26,205 nt of DNA from an uncultured Actinomycetes bacterium (GTDB taxonomy: Bacteria; Actinomycetota; Actinomycetes; Nanopelagicales; Nanopelagicaceae). Below are positions 22,814-26,205 of the stretch, piece after piece. Made by a program: the position numbers and the translations under genes. The DNA is taken from contig CAIMUD010000106.1 in assembly GCA_903844585.1 (NCBI GenBank), positions 1-26,205 of the forward strand, given 5' to 3'. The first letter of the stretch is position 1, and the number at the start of each line of letters is the position of its first letter. Under the pieces are notes generated by a model. It saw only the letters and a list, made by a program, of their open reading frames with translations. It did no database searches and was not told where the DNA came from.

Positions 22814-23307
22814 TGCTCGTCGATTTGGTAATTGCCGTCGCAGCTATCGCTTCTGCATACATTGGTTTTCGTAATGGTTTTATGAAGACTCTTTTTAGAA
22901 CTATTGGTTATGTTGCAGGTGGATTATTAGCTTTATATCTTTCGCTCAATTACACACATGCATGGTCACTTGATTACAAAAGAGTTGGGCTAGTCATCGC
23001 TGCAATTGCACTCGGCGGTTATATCGGAAGTTTTTCAGGACAAGCTGTAGCACGTGGATTTCGAGCAACACTTATTCGCGGTCCACTTGGATTTATAGAT
23101 AACTTACTTGGAGCTATTGTGGAAGTAGTTCGGACAGTAATTGTCGTTTATTTAATTGCCTCAGTACTACTTTGGTCACCATGGCAAAGCGCTAAGAGCG
23201 CAATCGCAGAAAGCACAATTTACGAAAAGATAGATGCCAAGTTACCGGGAGTTTTAACCCAAGTGAAAGAGCAAATCAAAGCTGAATTTCTTAATCTTCG
23301 TCTTTAG
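22813..23307 (+). CDS. CvpA-family membrane protein (MarP membrane part without protease)
   Basis: A 164-residue protein with four predicted membrane helices (about 3-20, 28-48, 58-80, 100-122) and a CvpA start (Val-Asp-Leu-Val-Ile-Ala-Val-Ala-Ala-Ile-Ala-Ser-Ala-Tyr-Ile-Gly-Phe-Arg-Asn-Gly). In most actinobacteria the gene at this place encodes MarP, a CvpA membrane domain followed by a trypsin-like serine protease of about 200 residues. Here the frame ends shortly after helix 4 and no Gly-Asn-Ser-Gly-Gly protease motif follows, because the convergent acs gene begins its 3' end inside the last 17 bases. The role is unknown. The start is set by the TAATG overlap with the TlpA-like gene. Confidence 0.85.
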   Translation: MLVDLVIAVAAIASAYIGFRNGFMKTLFRTIGYVAGGLLALYLSLNYTHAWSLDYKRVGLVIAAIALGGYIGSFSGQAVARGFRATLIRGPLGFIDNLLGAIVEVVRTVIVVYLIASVLLWSPWQSAKSAIAESTIYEKIDAKLPGVLTQVKEQIKAEFLNLRL

Positions 23308-25261
23308 ATGAAGCAAGGCCTTCAGAGATCAACTTCATAACATTTGGATCTGCCAGAGTTGTGGCATCTCCAACGGCTCTATTTTCAGCTACATCCTTAA
23401 GTAATCGACGCATAATTTTTCCACTTCGAGTCTTTGGAAGTTCTGCAACCACCATGATTTGCCTTGGCCGGGCAATGGCACCGATTTCTTTTGTTACATG
23501 GTTTCGAAGTTCCTTAATTAAGTCGTCTCCACCTGAATTTGGAACTCCACCGCGCAAAATTACAAACGCCACAATTGCTTGCCCAGTCATTTCATCCGCA
23601 GCGCCAACTACTGCTGCTTCAGCCACTGCTTCGTGAGAAACAAGCGCCGATTCAACTTCAGTTGTAGAAATTCTGTGTCCTGAAATATTCATTACATCAT
23701 CCACGCGACCCATCAACCAGATAGCGCCATCACTATCTAACTTGGCGCCATCTCCTGCAAAATAAATACCAGGAAAGCGTGACCAATAAGTTTCTTTGTA
23801 GCGCTCATCTTCGCCCCAAACTCCACGCAACATAGAAGGCCATGGTTGATCAAGAATTAGGAATCCACCATGCCCATTTGGCACCGGTGTTGCGCTGTCA
23901 TCAACAACTTGTGCGCTTATTCCGGGCAGGGCACGCATTGCTGAGCCGGGTTTTGTCGCTGTAACTCCAGGTAGCGGCGAAATCATGATTGCACCAGTTT
24001 CAGTCTGCCACCAGGTATCCACGATTGGACACTTATCTTTTCCAATAACTCTTCGGTACCACATCCATGCTTCAGGATTAATTGGTTCTCCAACTGATCC
24101 TAGAAGTCGAAGCGTTGAAAGATTAAATGAATTTGGATGTTCGTCGCCCCACTTCATCCATGTTCGAATCAAAGTTGGAGCTGTATACAAAATAGTTACA
24201 CCGTACTTTTGAATGATTTCGAACATACGACCCTTATGCGGTGTATCTGGCGTTCCTTCATACATAACTTGAGTCGCACCATTGATTAACGGTCCATACA
24301 CAACGTATGAGTGACCAGTAATCCAACCAACATCTGCGGTACACCAGTAGACATCTTTTTCTGGCTTGATATCAAATACAACTTTATGTGTGTATGCCGC
24401 TTGCGTTAAGTAACCAGCAGTTGTGTGGAAAATTCCCTTTGGTTTTGCAGTTGTGCCAGAGGTGTACAAAATGAATAATGGATGCTCGCTATCAAAACTT
24501 TCTGCGAGATGCTTTGGGCTTTGTGAGCCAATTAATTCATGCCACCAAATATCACGGCCATCGTTCCATGAAGTTTCTTGACCGGTGCGCTTTACGACGA
24601 GCACCTTCTCAACGTTATGTTTTCCTTTGAGAGCTTCGTCAACAGCTGGCTTAAGCGCAAAGGCAGCGCCTTTTCTAAAACCACCATCGGCAGTAATAAC
24701 TAATTTCGCATCGGCATCTTGAATTCGGGAGAGAAGTGCATCGGCTGAAAATCCACCAAAGACAACCGAGTGCACCGCGCCAATTCGGGCGCAAGCCAGC
24801 ATCGCAACAGCCGCTTCAGGAATCATCGGCATATAAATAGCTACCCGATCGCCAGCTTTAATTCCAAGACCCGTAAGTGCATTTGCTGCTTTGCAAACAT
24901 CAGTTAAAAGTTCTGCATAAGTGATGGTGCGCGTATCGCCGGGTTCGCCTTCAAAATGAAAAGCAACTCTGCCGCCGCGCCCTTCATTAACGTGGCGATC
25001 AAGGGCGTTAACCGAGGCGTTTAACTTTCCGCCAATAAACCACTTTGCATATGGTGGGTTCCATTCGAGAGTCTTACTCCATTTGGTATCCCAAAGCAGC
25101 GCATCCGCTTGTTGGTTCCAAAATTCCAAGCGGTCCTTGTCAGCCTTTACATAAAGGTCGGCCTTTGCATTTGCTTGTGCCGCAAATTCTGGTGAAGGCG
25201 AGAAAGTTCGGTTCTCTTGGGAAAGGTTTTCAATCGAGTCGCCTTGTTGCTTGTCGCTCAT
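23291..25261 (-). CDS. acs: acetyl-CoA synthetase (AMP-forming)
   Basis: It activates acetate with ATP to acetyl-AMP and then acetyl-CoA, allowing growth on acetate and recovery of overflow acetate. The 656-residue length is standard. Visible motifs: the adenylate loop Tyr-Thr-Ser-Gly-Thr-Thr-Ala-Lys-Pro-Lys-Gly, Asp-Thr-Trp-Trp-Gln-Thr-Glu-Thr-Gly with the acetate-pocket tryptophan, Tyr-Phe-Ala-Gly-Asp-Gly-Ala, the hinge Met-Asn-Ile-Ser-Gly-His-Arg, and the acetylation-site lysine in Pro-Lys-Thr-Arg-Ser-Gly-Lys-Ile-Met-Arg-Arg. ATG 25261 is preceded by TAGCCT eight bases upstream. Its 3' end overlaps the CvpA gene by 17 bases. Regulation by Crp is known in relatives, but no site was seen here. 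Confidence 0.96.
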   Translation of the reverse strand: MSDKQQGDSIENLSQENRTFSPSPEFAAQANAKADLYVKADKDRLEFWNQQADALLWDTKWSKTLEWNPPYAKWFIGGKLNASVNALDRHVNEGRGGRVAFHFEGEPGDTRTITYAELLTDVCKAANALTGLGIKAGDRVAIYMPMIPEAAVAMLACARIGAVHSVVFGGFSADALLSRIQDADAKLVITADGGFRKGAAFALKPAVDEALKGKHNVEKVLVVKRTGQETSWNDGRDIWWHELIGSQSPKHLAESFDSEHPLFILYTSGTTAKPKGIFHTTAGYLTQAAYTHKVVFDIKPEKDVYWCTADVGWITGHSYVVYGPLINGATQVMYEGTPDTPHKGRMFEIIQKYGVTILYTAPTLIRTWMKWGDEHPNSFNLSTLRLLGSVGEPINPEAWMWYRRVIGKDKCPIVDTWWQTETGAIMISPLPGVTATKPGSAMRALPGISAQVVDDSATPVPNGHGGFLILDQPWPSMLRGVWGEDERYKETYWSRFPGIYFAGDGAKLDSDGAIWLMGRVDDVMNISGHRISTTEVESALVSHEAVAEAAVVGAADEMTGQAIVAFVILRGGVPNSGGDDLIKELRNHVTKEIGAIARPRQIMVVAELPKTRSGKIMRRLLKDVAENRAVGDATTLADPNVMKLISEGLASSKDED

Positions 25262-25269
25262 GGAAAGTC

Positions 25270-25275
25270 AGGCTA
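25270..25275 (-). promoter_or_regulatory. -10 box of acs promoter (TAGCCT)
   Basis: TAGCCT on the minus strand lies eight bases before the acs ATG at 25261, again the leaderless distance. Confidence 0.5.
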
Positions 25276-25363
25276 CTCGGGAATATCAACAGGGGGAAGG
25301 TTTTTAAATAAATCGAATTCAATTTGTTAGAAAATGCCGCTCCACTAAAGATAAGGATTTCTA

Positions 25364-25462
25364 ATGCTCACATCATTCTTAGCAATTTTGCTCAAATTTC
25401 TTGCTAGCCCTGCGATGGTTGCGGCCCTCCTCGCCTTTCTTCAGAAAACCCTGCACCCCTAG
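25364..25462 (+). CDS. possible 32-residue hydrophobic peptide
   Basis: An open frame from ATG 25364 to TAG 25460 encodes a 32-residue peptide that is almost entirely hydrophobic from residue 2 to 27, with Lys11 and Lys28 as its only basic residues besides a His at 31. AAGGA at 25353-25357 lies six bases before the ATG. Such single-helix peptides resemble type I toxins, small membrane regulators or leader peptides; I recognise no family. It stands in the 325-base region between acs and fba that is otherwise free of genes, directly before the structured segment at 25471. It could also be a chance frame. Confidence 0.4.
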   Translation: MLTSFLAILLKFLASPAMVAALLAFLQKTLHP

Positions 25463-25470
25463 GCCCGAAC

Positions 25471-25571
25471 CTGCGCGGTGATTTTTCATCTGCCCGCAGA
25501 GATGGTTGGATATGGCGTAAGCCGGAAATCAGCCCAATGGTGCGCTCGGTTCGAAGGATTACATCTCGAGC
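25471..25571 (+). ncRNA. candidate structured RNA / leader upstream of fba
   Basis: Three consecutive hairpins fill 100 bases just upstream of fba. Hairpin 1 pairs CTGCG (25471-25475) with CGCAG (25495-25499), with further inner pairs. Hairpin 2 pairs GGTTG (25504-25508) with CAGCC (25530-25534) and encloses GGC-GTAA-GCC (25514-25523), a GNRA-type tetraloop, which favours the plus strand as the transcribed one. Hairpin 3 pairs GCTCG (25544-25548) with CGAGC (25567-25571). It matches no riboswitch or RNA family that I recognise. It may be a leader of fba or a small RNA. Confidence 0.4.
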
Positions 25572-25586
25572 TAATTTGGAGTCAAC

Positions 25587-26205
25587 ATGGCAATTGCAAC
25601 CCCTGAGGTTTACGCACAAATGTTAGATCGCGCTAAAAAAGGCGCGTTTGCATATCCAGCAATTAACGTTTCATCATCACAATCAATTATCGCTGCTATT
25701 CGTGGTTTCGCCGAAGCAGAGTCTGACGGAATTATTCAGTTCTCATGGGGCGGTGCGGAGTACGCATCTGGCTCAACAGTAAAGAACATGGTTGATGGCG
25801 CTGTTGCGCTGGCTGAGTTCGCACATGTTGTTGCAAAGAATTACAAAGTGAATATCGGAATTCACACTGACCACTGCCCGGCTGAAAAGCTTGATGGATT
25901 TATGCGCCCACTTCTTGCACTCGGTGCAGAGCGCGTCAAGGCTGGCAAGGTTCCACTATTTAATTCACATATGTGGGATGGCTCTGCAGTTTCAATGGAA
26001 GAAAACATGAAAATTGCTGATGAACTCATCGTGAAGTCAGAAGCAGCACGCACAATTCTTGAAATTGAAATTGGCGTTGTTGGCGGAGAAGAAGATGGCA
26101 TCGAGGCAAAGCACGACGCAAAACTTTACTCAACTCCAGAAGACGCCCTTCTAACACTCAAGACTCTCGGAAATGGTGAGCGCGGTCGTTACATGGTTGC
26201 TGCAA
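25587..26205 (+). CDS. fbaA: class II fructose-bisphosphate aldolase, N-terminal part
   Basis: It cleaves fructose 1,6-bisphosphate to glyceraldehyde 3-phosphate and dihydroxyacetone phosphate (glycolysis, and the reverse in gluconeogenesis). The first 206 residues are present; the gene continues past the window edge. The zinc and catalytic region is Ile-His-Thr-Asp-His-Cys (Asp95 catalytic, His96 zinc ligand). Ile-Glu-Ile-Gly-Val-Val-Gly-Gly-Glu-Glu-Asp-Gly is the second class II signature, with the long (FbaA-type) spacing. The start ATG has TTGGAG about six bases upstream. Its neighbour acs, divergent, also belongs to central carbon metabolism. The candidate structured RNA at 25471-25571 would be part of its leader. 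Confidence 0.95.
   Translation, partial: MAIATPEVYAQMLDRAKKGAFAYPAINVSSSQSIIAAIRGFAEAESDGIIQFSWGGAEYASGSTVKNMVDGAVALAEFAHVVAKNYKVNIGIHTDHCPAEKLDGFMRPLLALGAERVKAGKVPLFNSHMWDGSAVSMEENMKIADELIVKSEAARTILEIEIGVVGGEEDGIEAKHDAKLYSTPEDALLTLKTLGNGERGRYMVAA

Noticed and set aside
25511..25530. Possible RNase P RNA fragment, because of GTAAGCCGG
   Set aside because: The rest of the conserved 3' region of RNase P RNA does not follow and the space is far too short for rnpB.
25404..25619. 71-codon open frame on the minus strand
   Set aside because: It crosses the fba start, has Arg/Gly-rich composition and no start signal; it probably results from the paired GC-rich stems.
1..26205. Mobile elements, CRISPR arrays, prophage or toxin-antitoxin operons
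   Set aside because: No transposase, integrase, regular repeat-spacer pattern or recognisable antitoxin was found; the only large repeats are short and local.

Overview
The window looks like a piece of a streamlined, moderately low-GC actinobacterial chromosome. The closest fit I can infer is the freshwater acI / Nanopelagicales group (Planktophila- or Nanopelagicus-like). Three things support this. The gene order is actinobacterial: upp / tRNA-adenosine-deaminase-associated protein / tadA; tRNA-Ser / SRP RNA / dnaX / recR / lysC / asd; and metallophosphoesterase / YqeY / DUF4177 / RidA / Crp / nth / TlpA / CvpA / acs. Codon choice is AT-rich. Genes are very tightly packed, with many 1- or 4-base start/stop overlaps and convergent genes that overlap by up to 17 bases. 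No mobile element, CRISPR array or phage gene was seen. The genus assignment is inference.

Layout. 1-2209 (minus strand): start of a DedA-like membrane protein, then a tryptophan-degrading pair, kynU-kynA. 2234-4551 (plus): an Uup-like ABC-F ATPase and a UPF0114/YqhA membrane protein. 4582-5823 (minus): upp followed directly by a second DedA protein. 5878-6815 (plus): the TadA-associated protein and tadA. 6812-10132 (minus): an APC-family permease fused to an OB-fold domain, and an aldo/keto reductase. 10284-11993 (plus): a three-gene operon with a 52-residue membrane protein, a cytochrome b6-like four-helix protein and a subunit-IV-like protein carrying a large extracytoplasmic insert; no Rieske or cytochrome c gene accompanies it. 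12017-12101 is tRNA-Ser(GGA) (minus) and about 12158-12246 is the small SRP RNA (plus). 12343-14663: dnaX and recR, without the usual ybaB between them. 14753-17073: lysC-asd, the aspartate pathway trunk; lysC carries a strong internal ribosome-binding site expected to give a separate beta subunit. 17083-18993: GDP-L-fucose synthesis (fcl, broken by one extra A, and gmd). 18977-23307: metallophosphoesterase, YqeY, DUF4177, RidA, Crp, endonuclease III, TlpA-like lipoprotein and CvpA. 23291-25261 (minus): acs. 25364-26205: a possible 32-residue hydrophobic peptide, a candidate structured leader RNA, and the start of class II fructose-bisphosphate aldolase.

Gene expression. At ten genes a TANNNT -10 box ends only 6-8 bases before the start codon, which predicts leaderless mRNAs. 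At two divergent gene pairs (upp/TadA-associated and crp/nth) a single TANNNTA heptamer reads as a -10 box on both strands, and a related two-base overlap occurs at kynU/ABC-F. Shine-Dalgarno sequences appear mainly at genes with a short leader (permease, aldo/keto reductase, cytochrome operon, fba) and at the internal lysC start.

The most interesting items are the standalone cytochrome b6/subunit-IV-like operon, the shared bidirectional -10 elements, the permease/OB-fold fusion, the single-base frameshift in fcl, and the structured region before fba.
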